64,000 bases of DNA from Paenibacillus sp. XY044 (GCF_002257645.1 NZ_NQMO01000011.1:1-64000); one strand, 5' to 3'; shown: positions 24,626 to 33,988, numbered from the stretch's first letter. Translations and numbers: made by a program. The notes: generated by a model from the letters alone, not told the origin.

Positions 24626-26002
24626 CTAAGCCCTATGATCCTGCTCTACTTTTAGCCTGTGGCCAATCGGGGTTTCGACCGACTTTTTGCCTTTGACATG
24701 CCACAGTCCGGGCGTATCCCTCACCCCGCTGACCTCGACCATTAAAGGCCGCCGCGGAAGCCCATCCACCCGCAGCCATAAACGGTTGCCGTCGACGGTC
24801 CTCTGTTCTATGGTTACGCCGGCAAGCGGCCCGGCCTCCGCGTTCTCCCCCGCAAAGAACAGCACCGTTCCCATAGTATCCGGATCAATCCGCTTGTTGA
24901 ACGAAACGGTCAGTTCATGTTCTCCGTGCATTACCGCCTTCACAGGGACAGGCGGTTCGTCATACATATACCCGCCGAGATGGTATTCGTACGCGGTCCA
25001 TGTATCGTAGCCGAGCTCGTAAACTGTATTTTGGAAAGCGTTAAGCCAGCGCCGGTCCTTCACCATGCTGCTTCGGGAGCCGATGTCGGCCTGAATGCCG
25101 AGGGGAAGTCCGGGATAGGCGGCCCGAATCGGTGCTGCAAAGCTCTCGTACCCGCCCGCGTACTGCGGCAGCAAATGGCGCTTCATCCAGTCCGGCCAGT
25201 GGGTCTGAAGCACGTGCATATCCGGCCGGACCTTCTCGATCATCGAGATCGCATCAAGTCCCTGCCACTCCTTCAGCCGGAGGGTAGATACTGCCCCGCC
25301 GTCAACCGCCAGCGACCAGGTCGCCACGGCAATATCCGGGCGGACGCTTCTTGCACCTCCGCTGCCGTTAATGATTTCATCGATGAGTCCGTTCACGGCG
25401 TCCACGCGGAAAGCGATCCATTTACCGTAGATTTCGGGTACCTTTTTAAAATAATTTGCCGCCCGCTTGTTCAGGAATTCGGGAATATCAAGGCCGTACC
25501 TGTCCTGGAACGCCTGCTTCGCATGGGGGCCGACGTCTCCGTATACGCCTCTGCGAATGCCGTCCCATTCCGGAAAATAAGGCTCGGCGATTTCGATTCC
25601 GTCAAACGGGTGATCCTTAACGACCCGGGCGACCGCCTCCTTTTTCCATTCCACATAAGATGCCGAGAACGGAGAAAAACGCACGAAGCCGTCATTCAGC
25701 TCCTTCAGCAGCCCCATCCGCCAGGACGGCCACTCGCGGGGGAGATGATCGGTGACGAACGTCCCATTCCCGATCACAAGCGCCCACACGGCAATATCCC
25801 GGGCGTGAAAAGCTTCAATAATGTCCGTACGGACCCTGCTCTCGTTCACGACAAAATAATGCACCGTTCGGTAGCCGGACAGCTCAATCTCTTCGGCGAT
25901 GCTCTCCGCGGAACGGTCCGCATAATAAGGAAACAGCGGGTCGATTTGAATGCTGGGCCCTTCCAGCGCCCATGGTCTTGATAACACCTTGCTCTCGTTC
26001 AT
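24626..26002 (-). CDS. Glycosidase-like TIM-barrel protein with C-terminal Ig-like domain
   Basis: A 458-residue protein without a signal peptide. Residues 20-350 look like a TIM barrel of the uncharacterised glycoside-hydrolase-like kind, with an acidic strand end in DGIEIAEPYFPEWDG (134-148) and an aromatic-rich GGYMYDEPPVP near 345. Residues 360-455 resemble an immunoglobulin-like carbohydrate-associated domain (VSFNKRIDPDTMG). The ATG follows AAAGGAGG. I do not recognise a named family, and the substrate is unknown. The acidic pair near 137-140 could be catalytic; that is inference. Confidence 0.6.
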   Translation of the reverse strand: MNESKVLSRPWALEGPSIQIDPLFPYYADRSAESIAEEIELSGYRTVHYFVVNESRVRTDIIEAFHARDIAVWALVIGNGTFVTDHLPREWPSWRMGLLKELNDGFVRFSPFSASYVEWKKEAVARVVKDHPFDGIEIAEPYFPEWDGIRRGVYGDVGPHAKQAFQDRYGLDIPEFLNKRAANYFKKVPEIYGKWIAFRVDAVNGLIDEIINGSGGARSVRPDIAVATWSLAVDGGAVSTLRLKEWQGLDAISMIEKVRPDMHVLQTHWPDWMKRHLLPQYAGGYESFAAPIRAAYPGLPLGIQADIGSRSSMVKDRRWLNAFQNTVYELGYDTWTAYEYHLGGYMYDEPPVPVKAVMHGEHELTVSFNKRIDPDTMGTVLFFAGENAEAGPLAGVTIEQRTVDGNRLWLRVDGLPRRPLMVEVSGVRDTPGLWHVKGKKSVETPIGHRLKVEQDHRA

Positions 26003-26137
26003 AGTTCCTCCTTTCGTAAACCTTATGCCGCCTTTACTTAGCTCGCGGACAACGGCCTGTGATTCCCCTCAAAAAAATCGAAGCACCTGCCCAGTGCAGG
26101 GCATACAATGCAGTAAACGTTCATCGGAGGGATTCAA

Positions 26138-26518
26138 GTGCTGCTCACGAAGTTTAAAAGAAACGTCACCCTGCAGGAGCGCCTCGCCAAGTTCAACGGG
26201 CATCTGGTGGAAATCAACGGCGCAGGCCTGGGTCTTGAGCCCGGACGGCTGCAGCATGTGTATAAAAGCAACTTTATCCGCGTTCAGGGCGAGCTGTTTG
26301 TTCCGCTCAGCCTGCAGTCCATCCGCGTTTTTGACGTCAAGCCGCCAGCGGTGTTCCGCCGCATCGGGATTCGGACCGTATTCCAGTCCGGCAAAGCCTT
26401 TTCCAACATGAAGCTGGTGCTCATCGGATCCGACTTCATCGAGGTGCAGGCCAAAGGAAAATCGCCATCGAGAATTTTATTTCCCCTGAATCAAGTCGAA
26501 GGGATCTTTCCGGTCTGA
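26138..26518 (+). CDS. Conserved hypothetical protein
   Basis: A 126-residue protein, mostly short beta strands in appearance, with repeated basic and hydrophobic alternation (FIRVQGELFVPLSLQSIRVF). No membrane segment, signal peptide or catalytic motif is seen. The GTG at 26138 follows GGAGGG. It is transcribed divergently from the glycosidase-like gene. I cannot assign a function. Confidence 0.65.
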   Translation: MLLTKFKRNVTLQERLAKFNGHLVEINGAGLGLEPGRLQHVYKSNFIRVQGELFVPLSLQSIRVFDVKPPAVFRRIGIRTVFQSGKAFSNMKLVLIGSDFIEVQAKGKSPSRILFPLNQVEGIFPV

Positions 26519-26710
26519 TTCGCGCTTACCTTATTGTACATCCTTGAACCGGAAAATGCTCAGGTGCAGCTGCTTTGCGGTTGGCCCATGAATTTCGGTG
26601 TTCTATTTAAAGGTATGCTCTATTTCTTTCCATAAAAACCGCAGCTATACCCCTGTTTCTGCTGACCCCTGCTGGTGCAGGCGCCGGCCTTATGTCTCCC
26701 CCTCATCGGC

Positions 26711-26750
26711 AAAAAAAAACCGGCCGTTACGAATAACGGCCGGTTTTTTG
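26711..26750. terminator. Bidirectional terminator in the 26.5-26.85 kb gap
   Basis: ACCGGCCGTTA/TAACGGCCGGT is a perfect 11-bp hairpin flanked by A9 and T6. It lies between the plus-strand gene ending at 26518 and the minus-strand gene ending at 26852. The rest of this 330-base gap shows nothing assignable. Confidence 0.85.
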
Positions 26751-26851
26751 CCAGGCGCGAACCCCGCGCCCAGCATCAAATCAACAAGGCGATATAAAGA
26801 AGCCCAGTCTCCGAAGCTTATATTTTCTTATTTCTAAAGAAAAACGTTTCT

Positions 26852-27313
26852 TTAAAACGGTTTGCTGACCATAAAGTACAATATAAAGAGCGGCAGCAAG
26901 GTCGCAAGGATGCCGAAAACTGCCCAATACGCGGACAACTTCTTATAGGCTGCGGAGACCGCTCCGCTTTCGAGCGCCTGCCGGCTGAGCCGGATCATTC
27001 CCCTCTGTAGCGGGATCAGAACGGCAAGCCACAGCACACCGGTGATGCCGAACAGGATTAACGAGGCCGTAAGCCAATTCAGACCTGCCAGCGAATAGCC
27101 GCCTTTGGCGGCCATGAGGCTCCCGGTCAAGATCAGGAGCAGCAGTCCAGGCAGCGTAAACGCATAGTCGGCAAGCATCACGTTGTTCACGGTGCGGTGA
27201 ATTTCCGCGGCGTCGCCCCGAACGTCGGCGCGAACTTTCCAGAAAGCCGCCGTAATAATATTGCCCAGGAAGATCACGCTTCCGGCAATATGCAGAAACA
27301 GGAGCAGCGTCAT
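26852..27313 (-). CDS. DUF2269-family membrane protein
   Basis: A 153-residue protein with four membrane helices. It has the family pattern of an N-terminal His in LLFLHIAGSVIFLGN and a later LPGLLLLILTG. The function is unknown. Its ATG overlaps the stop of the TetR gene by four bases, so the two are translationally coupled in the DoxX-TetR-DUF2269 operon. Confidence 0.85.
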   Translation of the reverse strand: MTLLLFLHIAGSVIFLGNIITAAFWKVRADVRGDAAEIHRTVNNVMLADYAFTLPGLLLLILTGSLMAAKGGYSLAGLNWLTASLILFGITGVLWLAVLIPLQRGMIRLSRQALESGAVSAAYKKLSAYWAVFGILATLLPLFILYFMVSKPF

Positions 27314-27930
27314 GACGTCGGAGCACCTCCCTGCCGGTCCGGCCGCAGCGTCCGCATAATCAGCTCCGAAAAGTCGCGAATGCCAAACCCGGTGCTGCGA
27401 ACCCCGATCAGGCTGCGCATCCGCAGCCCGAAGGAGAGCAGCTCAAACAGCTCCGCCGCCTGGTCGGCATTGACCGATGATGGGATGACCCCGGATTCCT
27501 GGCCCGTGACGATCCACTTTTTGGACGTGGCGACCGCCTGCCGATAAAAGTCTGCCACGATGTCGGCCGCTTCCGGCTGATCGCTCTTCCCGATCAAATA
27601 CATCATGATGAGGTTGCTTACGTCTTCCCGGCTCTCCAGCTTGGGAAGGCTCAACGCGATCGCATTCATCGGCCCGTCGAATTCCTTCACCGCCGGGGCA
27701 TCCACGGCGTCCATGAAGCTTGCGTTCGTCTCCTCCAGCTTGGCTTCAAGCACCTTCACGAACAGCTCATCCTTGCCCGATACATAGTGGAAAATGGCGC
27801 CTTTGGACAAGCCTGTCTTTGCCATAATATCGCTGAGCGTCGTCTTGGTGCAGCCCTTCTCCAAAATAAGCTCCTCTGTTGTTTCAAGCAGTAAATTCAG
27901 CGTGTGCTCGCGTCTCTCTTCCTGTTTCAT
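27310..27930 (-). CDS. TetR-family repressor
   Basis: A 206-residue TetR protein with a clear helix-turn-helix (TTLSDIMAKTGLSKGAIFHYVSGKDELF) near residues 28-55. The C-terminal ligand domain has no recognisable specificity. The ATG at 27930 is preceded by AGGAGG at nine bases; two earlier in-frame ATGs are too close to it. It is the middle gene of a three-gene operon and probably represses its own promoter at 28453-28481. Confidence 0.9.
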   Translation of the reverse strand: MKQEERREHTLNLLLETTEELILEKGCTKTTLSDIMAKTGLSKGAIFHYVSGKDELFVKVLEAKLEETNASFMDAVDAPAVKEFDGPMNAIALSLPKLESREDVSNLIMMYLIGKSDQPEAADIVADFYRQAVATSKKWIVTGQESGVIPSSVNADQAAELFELLSFGLRMRSLIGVRSTGFGIRDFSELIMRTLRPDRQGGAPTS

Positions 27931-27962
27931 CTCCATCATCCTCCTGGTTCAGTTCCAATCCG

Positions 27963-28421
27963 TCATGCTAAAGCTCCCGGCGGGAGCCAACCCGCAGCGA
28001 GCACGGCAGCCAAAAAAACAACCTGAAGCACGGTACGCGGGACAAGCGGCGTCACCGTTCTGCCGTCGAGGGTCAATCGATTCCTAGCCGCGTACACGTT
28101 CGCTGGAAACATAGCCAGCAGCATCAGGGCAAGCCCGGTGGAAGCCGCCTCGGACATGACCGGAATCATGATCCCGACGGCGCCGGCTATTTCCAGCCAG
28201 CCCGTCAGCGTAACCCATGCGGCCGGCTGTCCTAGCCGCGGCGGCACCATGGCTACCAGCTCGGCGCGGCGCTTTCCCCAGTGGGCCGATGCGGTCAGCA
28301 GAAACATAACGGCCACGGCAAAACGCAGACTGATGACCCAGTCATTCATATATTCCAAGCCCAGCCAGCCCATCAAGCGGAAACCCAACAGTGAAACGAT
28401 TAATCCAATCAACGGGGCCAT
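27963..28421 (-). CDS. DoxX-family membrane protein
   Basis: A 152-residue, four-helix membrane protein of the DoxX type (SLRFAVAVMFLLTASAHWG and LEIAGAVGIMIPV). Some DoxX proteins act in oxidative or thiol stress, but the activity of this one is unknown. The ATG at 28421 is chosen because the -10 box at 28453-28458 lies inside the longer frame, so upstream ATGs cannot be used. It is the first gene of the operon with TetR and DUF2269. Confidence 0.8.
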   Translation of the reverse strand: MAPLIGLIVSLLGFRLMGWLGLEYMNDWVISLRFAVAVMFLLTASAHWGKRRAELVAMVPPRLGQPAAWVTLTGWLEIAGAVGIMIPVMSEAASTGLALMLLAMFPANVYAARNRLTLDGRTVTPLVPRTVLQVVFLAAVLAAGWLPPGALA

Positions 28422-28452
28422 TTTTTTCACCATCCCTTGTTTTGTTAGCTTC

Positions 28453-28481
28453 ATTATAAATACCGACCATCGGTTTGTAAA
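28453..28481 (-). promoter_or_regulatory. Promoter with TetR operator in the spacer
   Basis: TTTACA and TATAAT are 17 bases apart on the minus strand. The spacer contains the perfect inverted repeat ACCGA-3-TCGGT (28462-28474), a usual TetR-family operator form. Binding would block RNA polymerase directly. Confidence 0.75.
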
Positions 28482-28508
28482 TAGAAAAACTGAAAATATT
28501 TCCAACAT

Positions 28509-28541
28509 AAAAAAGGCTGGTGCTCTAAGCATCCAGCCTTT
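28509..28541 (-). terminator. Terminator overlapping the TraX stop codon
   Basis: On the minus strand GGCTGGATGC/GCACCAGCC forms a hairpin followed by TTTTTT. It includes the last codons of the TraX gene. Confidence 0.65.
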
Positions 28542-29157
28542 GCAGCACAGCCAGCACGGTCAGATGAAGCGGATAAAACGACCTCCATACCCATGCTCTA
28601 ACCCTGGCCTGCTCGATCTTTTTCCATAAATAAGGCCCATATACAATCACCAGGGTCGGTACGATGCTCAGCATCTGCAGAATAGCTCCGCCGCCGAATA
28701 CAAACAAATACAGCATATTGAGCAGCAGATGGGCACCCAGCAGTTTTTCAGAAGAGGCATAGCGGAAGGCAAGCACCAGCAGCAGGCCGTATGCCCCGTA
28801 ATCAAACGGGAACACTTCCATGAGAACGCAAAAGCCAAGGACGATCCCTGCTTTGGCAGCCATGGAAAGATGGCGTTCCAGGATTTGCATAACGGCAGCT
28901 GCCAGGAACAGCGTCGCGACCACGTTCAGGCCGTCCGGGTCCAGAGCCAGCTGGTAAGGGATCTGTGAGAGCAGGGCCAGTATAAACAGCCTGAATAAAT
29001 ATTTGGGTCGGCTTCGGGTAAAATAATGTCCCTGTACGAGTGCATAGGCATATATCGGAAAAGCGATCCTTCCGATCACCCTCAGCCAAATTTGATCCGG
29101 AAAAAACACGATCCCTGCATGATCGATCAGCATCGTCAGCATGGCGATCAGCTGCAT
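28525..29157 (-). CDS. TraX-family membrane protein
   Basis: A 210-residue protein with about six to eight helices and the TraX start (MQLIAMLTMLIDHAGIVFF). TraX proteins acetylate pilin in F plasmids, but chromosomal homologues in Firmicutes have no known substrate. The ATG at 29157 follows AAAGGAGGAAGG; the longer frame to 29199 overlaps that site. There is no conjugation gene around it. Confidence 0.85.
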   Translation of the reverse strand: MQLIAMLTMLIDHAGIVFFPDQIWLRVIGRIAFPIYAYALVQGHYFTRSRPKYLFRLFILALLSQIPYQLALDPDGLNVVATLFLAAAVMQILERHLSMAAKAGIVLGFCVLMEVFPFDYGAYGLLLVLAFRYASSEKLLGAHLLLNMLYLFVFGGGAILQMLSIVPTLVIVYGPYLWKKIEQARVRAWVWRSFYPLHLTVLAVLQRLDA

Positions 29158-29397
29158 GTCCTTCCTCCTTTCGGATAACCGATAACCGGTTGGCATCATC
29201 CCTCATGCGTTTATTGTACTTGAGATGCGGGACGGATTTCAAAGCCGGCTACCGGGCAGCCCGTGCCTATGGGGGCGGGCGATGATCCCCTTCTCATTTT
29301 CAATGCGGATACGTACACCAAAAACTTGCCTGTATCTGTTATGATTATATTCGTAGATAGAAGAACTTTTGAATGACCTTCCAAGGAGGAGAACAGC

Positions 29398-30597
29398 TTG
29401 AATTTTCATACACCAATCGAACGTATAAATACCGATAGTTTCAAATGGGACGACCTGCAGCGGATCTTCGGCGCATCCGACGTCCTTCCGATGTGGGTAG
29501 CCGACATGGATTTTCCCGCACCCGACTCGGTCGTTTCCGCGCTGAACAGCCGTGTAGAGCACGGGGTATTTGGCTATACGATGCAGTCTGATGCGTATAA
29601 TCAAGCCATCGCGGACTGGATGAAGAGCCGCCACGGATGGTCCATCGACAAGGAATGGATCGCTTTCTGTCCGGGTGTGGTGCCCGCCCTTAGTTTCATC
29701 GTGCAGGCTTTTACCGAGCCTGGGGACAAGGTTGCCATCCAGACGCCGGTATACCCTCCCTTTTACAGCGTCGTTACCGATCACGGCCGGGAGCTGGTTC
29801 AGAACCCGCTGATAGAGCAGGACGGATATTACACAATGGACCTCGAAGCGCTCGAGCAAAGCCTTGACGATCGGGTGAAGCTGTTCATCCTGTGCAGCCC
29901 GCACAATCCGGTGGGCAGAGTATGGCGGCGCGAGGAGCTGGAGGCGGTAGCGAAGCTCTGCATGGAGCGCGGTATTCTGCTTGTGTCCGACGAAATCCAT
30001 GCCGATCTGGTCTATGAAGAAGGAGCCCATACTCCCTTGGCCAACTTGTCCGAGCAGATCAAGGAGAACTGCATCATTTGTACGGCGCCGAGCAAAACGT
30101 TTAACATCGCCGGACTGAATACTTCCAACATCATCATTCCGAACGATTCGATCCGTCGCCGGTTCAAAAAGACCCTGGAGCTCTATCATGTCAATTCGAT
30201 CAGCACGCTCGGCAGCGCAGCGACACAAGCCGCCTACACCGGCGGCAAGGCATGGCTTGACGAAGCGCTGGCGTACATGAAAGCGAACATGGAGTATGTG
30301 AGCGAATATTTGGGTGAACATATTCCGGAAATCAAGACCCGGGTGCCTGAAGCGACGTACTTGATGTGGCTCGATTTCCGCGCGCTGCAGATGTCGCCCG
30401 ACGACTTGGAACAATTTTTGCTGAAAAAAGCCAAGATTGCCCTGAACAAAGGTTCGGCTTTCGGCAAGGACGGCGAAGGCTTCATGCGCCTGAACATTGC
30501 CTGCTCCCGCTCCCTGGTCGAGGAAGCGATGAAGCGTCTTGACCAGGCGGTTCAGAAATGGCGCAAGGAGCAGCAACAGCATAAGCAAACGGTGTAA
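29398..30597 (+). CDS. PatB/MalY-type aminotransferase (cystathionine beta-lyase)
   Basis: A 399-residue PLP enzyme of the MalY/PatB group, which cleaves cystathionine and other cysteine conjugates. The PLP lysine is in APSKTFNIAGL, with LCSPHNPVGRVW, SDEIHADL and MWVADMDFPAP also conserved. The TTG at 29398 follows AAGGAGG; no ATG is better placed. It is monocistronic and ends before a hairpin terminator at 30677. Confidence 0.92.
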   Translation: MNFHTPIERINTDSFKWDDLQRIFGASDVLPMWVADMDFPAPDSVVSALNSRVEHGVFGYTMQSDAYNQAIADWMKSRHGWSIDKEWIAFCPGVVPALSFIVQAFTEPGDKVAIQTPVYPPFYSVVTDHGRELVQNPLIEQDGYYTMDLEALEQSLDDRVKLFILCSPHNPVGRVWRREELEAVAKLCMERGILLVSDEIHADLVYEEGAHTPLANLSEQIKENCIICTAPSKTFNIAGLNTSNIIIPNDSIRRRFKKTLELYHVNSISTLGSAATQAAYTGGKAWLDEALAYMKANMEYVSEYLGEHIPEIKTRVPEATYLMWLDFRALQMSPDDLEQFLLKKAKIALNKGSAFGKDGEGFMRLNIACSRSLVEEAMKRLDQAVQKWRKEQQQHKQTV

Positions 30598-30676
30598 AAG
30601 CAGCATAAATCTTCTTCACCAATTAGGCATTAGGCTAAAGACATGGTCCGAACAAGCGGCAACCGGCTTGCGTAGG

Positions 30677-30719
30677 CTTCCCGTACAGGGCAGCTTTCGC
30701 TCCGGGAGCCGCTTTTTTC
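30677..30719 (+). terminator. Terminator after the PatB-type gene
   Basis: GGCTTCCCG and CGGGAGCC pair with one bulge, followed by GCTTTTTT. The rest of 30598-30987 is AT-rich with no gene seen. Confidence 0.6.
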
Positions 30720-30987
30720 TTGCTTCCGATTTATCGAGTCGGTTCAGGCCGCTTCATCATATTCCACTTCTACCTCCCTCGTTTCTAACGATTCCCGCAA
30801 TAAGTTCACAACCGCCGAATTTCCAGAGCATCCGGCACTTCGGATCACTTTTTCCCCATGGATACGGTCTTTTGAAAAAAATCAAACAAAATCATAAGAT
30901 TCACGTCTCGAAGCCGGCAGCGCCAAAATTTTATGATGAAGTTGAACGTATGACAGCCATTGGTATCGCCCTATCCGGAGGTGATTT

Positions 30988-31782
30988 ATGAATCATTCTG
31001 CACAAGTCGTCCTGATTACGGACGCAGATACCCCTGTTGGCAGAGCATTGATCCGGCATTTTTCGGCCGGCGGCGCCCATCTCGTGCTGAACAGCGGATC
31101 CGGCGGCGCTGTGGCGGCGGTTGAGATCGCTGCAGCCCGGGCCGCAGGTTCCAGCGTCATCGTGAAGAGCCTCGACCTGAGTATCGGAGCCAACGCCGGC
31201 CAACTGGTCGAGACCGCCGAGGAGCTCGGCGGACTTGACGTCCTGGTCCATAATAACGATCTGCTCGCTCCCGCTACCGTCGAGACATGCGCCGAGACGC
31301 TGTTTCACGAAGTGATGAATGCGAATGCAAAGTCCGCCTTTCTGTGCGCTCAGGCCGCAGGAAAGGCGATGGCTCCCCGGCAGTCGGGCTGCATCGTCTT
31401 TGTTTCGTCGATCCACGCCGAAAAGCCGACCGGCTCCTCCTTTGCCTACAGCGCGTCCAAGGGAGCCGTAAAAATGCTGGCGAAGGAAGCGGCTCTGGAG
31501 CTCGGCCGGCACGGCATCCGCGTCAACACGATTGAGACGGGTCCTGTAGAAGGCGATGATGAACGCTTTCGCAGCCCGCTGACGACGCTGTATCACAGCT
31601 ACGAGACCAAGGTGCCCCGCGGGCAGCTGGGAAGCGCCGAGGATATCGCCCATGCCGCAGGCTACCTCGCCTCTGCGGAAGCCCGCTACTTGAATGGCGC
31701 GGATCTCCGGCTGGACGGCGGTTTCCTACTGCATTATATGGACCATAAAATGAAACGGCCAAAGGGAGGCGATTCGCCATGA
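30988..31782 (+). CDS. Divergent short-chain dehydrogenase
   Basis: A 264-residue SDR-fold protein. The Gly-rich motif is altered (ITDADTPVGRAL in place of TGxxxGxG) and NNAG is replaced by HNND. The catalytic Ser (FVSSIHA) and YSASKGA remain. It may have lost or changed cofactor binding. The ATG follows CCGGAGGTG. Its last four bases overlap the start of the next SDR, so the two are coupled. It could be the inactive or structural partner of the next protein; that is inference. Confidence 0.8.
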   Translation: MNHSAQVVLITDADTPVGRALIRHFSAGGAHLVLNSGSGGAVAAVEIAAARAAGSSVIVKSLDLSIGANAGQLVETAEELGGLDVLVHNNDLLAPATVETCAETLFHEVMNANAKSAFLCAQAAGKAMAPRQSGCIVFVSSIHAEKPTGSSFAYSASKGAVKMLAKEAALELGRHGIRVNTIETGPVEGDDERFRSPLTTLYHSYETKVPRGQLGSAEDIAHAAGYLASAEARYLNGADLRLDGGFLLHYMDHKMKRPKGGDSP

Positions 31783-32555
31783 GCATAGCGGGCAAGATCG
31801 CACTGGTGACGGGAGCGGGAACCGGCATCGGCCAGGGCATCGCACTCGAGTTCGCACGCAGAGGTGCAAGCGTAGCGGTCCACTATAACCGCAGCGAGGC
31901 TGGCGCCCTTGAAACGAAGCGGCTGATCGACGAGGCCGGCGGCGAATGCTTCATCGTTCGGGCGGACGTCGCCAGACAGAATGAGATTGCCGCAATGGTA
32001 AGAGAGGTCGAGGAGCGCAGCGGCAAAATCGATATTCTGGTCAACAATGCCGCCGTGCAGCTGAACTACGACCTCTTCAAGCATGATGAAGAGACGTTCG
32101 ACCGGATGATAGATACGAACGTGAAGGGCTATTGGCAGAGCATTCAGGCCGTCGTTCCGGCTATGAGGCAAAAAGGCGCCGGCCGCATCATCCTCATCTC
32201 TTCGGTGCATGCGAAGCGGCCGACCGATTTTGACCCCGTCTACGCCATGACCAAAGGGGCGATCCGGATGCTTGGAAGGGAAAGCGCCATTGAGCTGGCT
32301 CCTTACGGCATCACGGTAAACATGATCGAGCCGGGAGCGGTCGATGTCGGCAAATATGAGCGCATTCTGCCGGACGATCCGGAAGCGCAGAAGAAACTGG
32401 AGGCGCGGCGCAAGCGCCAGCTGGCCAAATTTCCGATGGGACGCGTCGGCATCCCGCTCGATGTCGCCAGACTGGCGGCCTTCATCTCCTCCGACGAAAG
32501 CGAATATTTGACGGGCTCCGCCATCCGGCTGGACGGCGGAAGCATGCTGCTGTAA
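31779..32555 (+). CDS. Short-chain dehydrogenase (canonical)
   Basis: A 258-residue SDR with TGAGTGIG, NNAAVQ, catalytic ISSVHAK and YAMTKGA, and the C-terminal LDGGSMLL. It is likely NAD(P)-dependent and, from its context, acts on a sugar acid or its reduced form. It overlaps the upstream SDR by four bases and is followed 29 bases later by the enolase-superfamily gene, forming one operon. Confidence 0.9.
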   Translation: MSIAGKIALVTGAGTGIGQGIALEFARRGASVAVHYNRSEAGALETKRLIDEAGGECFIVRADVARQNEIAAMVREVEERSGKIDILVNNAAVQLNYDLFKHDEETFDRMIDTNVKGYWQSIQAVVPAMRQKGAGRIILISSVHAKRPTDFDPVYAMTKGAIRMLGRESAIELAPYGITVNMIEPGAVDVGKYERILPDDPEAQKKLEARRKRQLAKFPMGRVGIPLDVARLAAFISSDESEYLTGSAIRLDGGSMLL

Positions 32556-32584
32556 CGGAACCAACCAATAGGGGGAATGATTTC

Positions 32585-33973
32585 ATGATTAACAAAGAAT
32601 CGTACGAGCAAACACTGGCCCATGTAAGCACGGCTTCGAGACCCTCGGAGCTGAAGATTACGGACATCCGCTTCACCGATATCGTCGGGGGACCTTTTCA
32701 CAGCAGCCTGATCAAGGTGTACACCAACCAGGGACTCGTCGGCTTCGGGGAGGTCCGCGACGGCGCGGACAAGGTATACGCCCTCATGCTGAAGAGCCGC
32801 CTGCTCGGTGAAAATCCCTGCAACATCGACAAGCTTTTCCGCCGGATCAAGCAGTTCGGCGGCCATGCCCGCCAAGGCGGCGGCGTCAGCGGAATCGAGC
32901 TCGCGCTGTGGGATCTGGCCGGCAAAGCTTATGGGGTGCCGGTCTATCAGATGCTCGGTGGAAAGTTCCGCGATAAAATCCGCATGTACTGCGATACGGA
33001 GGTCGTCGGCAAGGATACCGGCACGGCGATGGGTGAAGCGCTGAAGAAGCGGATGGAGGCTGGCTTTACCTTCCTCAAGATGGACCTCGGCATCGGCCAG
33101 ATCATCAATGAGCCGGGCACGCTGAGCGCTCCGCTCGGTTTTCTGGAGGAAATGAGGGAAAAGTCGAAGCGCCGCTATAATCAAAACTTCGACGGACTGA
33201 CGGAAGACGAGCTGCGGGAAATTACGAACCGCCACTACGATATTTACAACATCCCCCATCCTTTAACCGGCATACATGTCACGGAAAAAGGACTCGACAT
33301 GCTGGAGCAGTACGTCGCGGACGTCCGCTCCGTCATCGGTTACCAGGTGCCGCTCGCCATCGACCATTTCGGCCATATCGGGCTTCAGGACTGCATCAAG
33401 CTGGGCCGGCGCATCGACAAGTTCAACCTGGCCTGGATGGAGGACATGATTCCTTGGCAGTACACGCAGCAGTACGCTCAGCTCTCCCGCGCCGTCACGA
33501 CTCCGATCTGCACGGGCGAGGACATCTATCTGAAGGAGAACTTCAAACCTCTGCTTGAAGCAGGCGGCGTTTCCGTCATCCACCCCGACGTCCTGACCAC
33601 CGGCGGGATTCTGGAAACGAAGAAAATCGGCGACATGGCCCAGGAGTACGGCGTCGCGATGGCGATCCATATGGCGGAGAGTCCGATCGCCTGCCTTGCG
33701 GCTGCTCATGTCGCCGCCGCGACCGAAAACTTCCTGGCGCTCGAATACCATTCCTGTGAGGTGGATTGGTGGGACGACATCATTATCGGCAGCAAGCTGC
33801 CGGATAAACTCGTCCAGAACGGTTACATTACGCTGACGGACGCGCCCGGCCTCGGCATCGACGACTTGAACGACGAGGTGCTGGCTGAACATGTCCACCC
33901 TCAGATCGGCGGTATCTGGGAGTCGACCGACCAATGGAACAAGTTCTATTCCAACGACCGGCTGTGGAGCTGA
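32585..33973 (+). CDS. Enolase-superfamily sugar-acid dehydratase
   Basis: A 462-residue protein of the mandelate racemase/muconate lactonising group. The metal ligands are visible as Asp in AIDHFGH, Glu in WMEDMIPW and Glu in CTGEDIY; the later MAIHMAES carries the conserved His. The KxK site appears as FTFLKMDLG. The protein is longer than most (about 400), with an insert near residues 180-225. The predicted reaction is dehydration of an aldonate or hexuronate. The ATG follows AGGGGGAATG. A terminator closes the operon. Confidence 0.85.
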   Translation: MINKESYEQTLAHVSTASRPSELKITDIRFTDIVGGPFHSSLIKVYTNQGLVGFGEVRDGADKVYALMLKSRLLGENPCNIDKLFRRIKQFGGHARQGGGVSGIELALWDLAGKAYGVPVYQMLGGKFRDKIRMYCDTEVVGKDTGTAMGEALKKRMEAGFTFLKMDLGIGQIINEPGTLSAPLGFLEEMREKSKRRYNQNFDGLTEDELREITNRHYDIYNIPHPLTGIHVTEKGLDMLEQYVADVRSVIGYQVPLAIDHFGHIGLQDCIKLGRRIDKFNLAWMEDMIPWQYTQQYAQLSRAVTTPICTGEDIYLKENFKPLLEAGGVSVIHPDVLTTGGILETKKIGDMAQEYGVAMAIHMAESPIACLAAAHVAAATENFLALEYHSCEVDWWDDIIIGSKLPDKLVQNGYITLTDAPGLGIDDLNDEVLAEHVHPQIGGIWESTDQWNKFYSNDRLWS

Positions 33974-33988
33974 CAACCGGTGGCTAGA

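Noticed and set aside
24917..25981. 354-codon plus-strand frame opposite the glycosidase-like gene
   Set aside because: It is antisense noise; the minus-strand frame has an ideal ribosome-binding site and folded-protein composition.
28525..29157. Conjugative element suggested by the TraX-family gene
   Set aside because: No other transfer, relaxase or integration genes are nearby, and chromosomal TraX homologues are common.
29239..30606. 455-codon open frame on the minus strand opposite the PatB-type gene
   Set aside because: Its sequence is typical of reverse-frame noise, and the opposite strand has a clear PLP enzyme.
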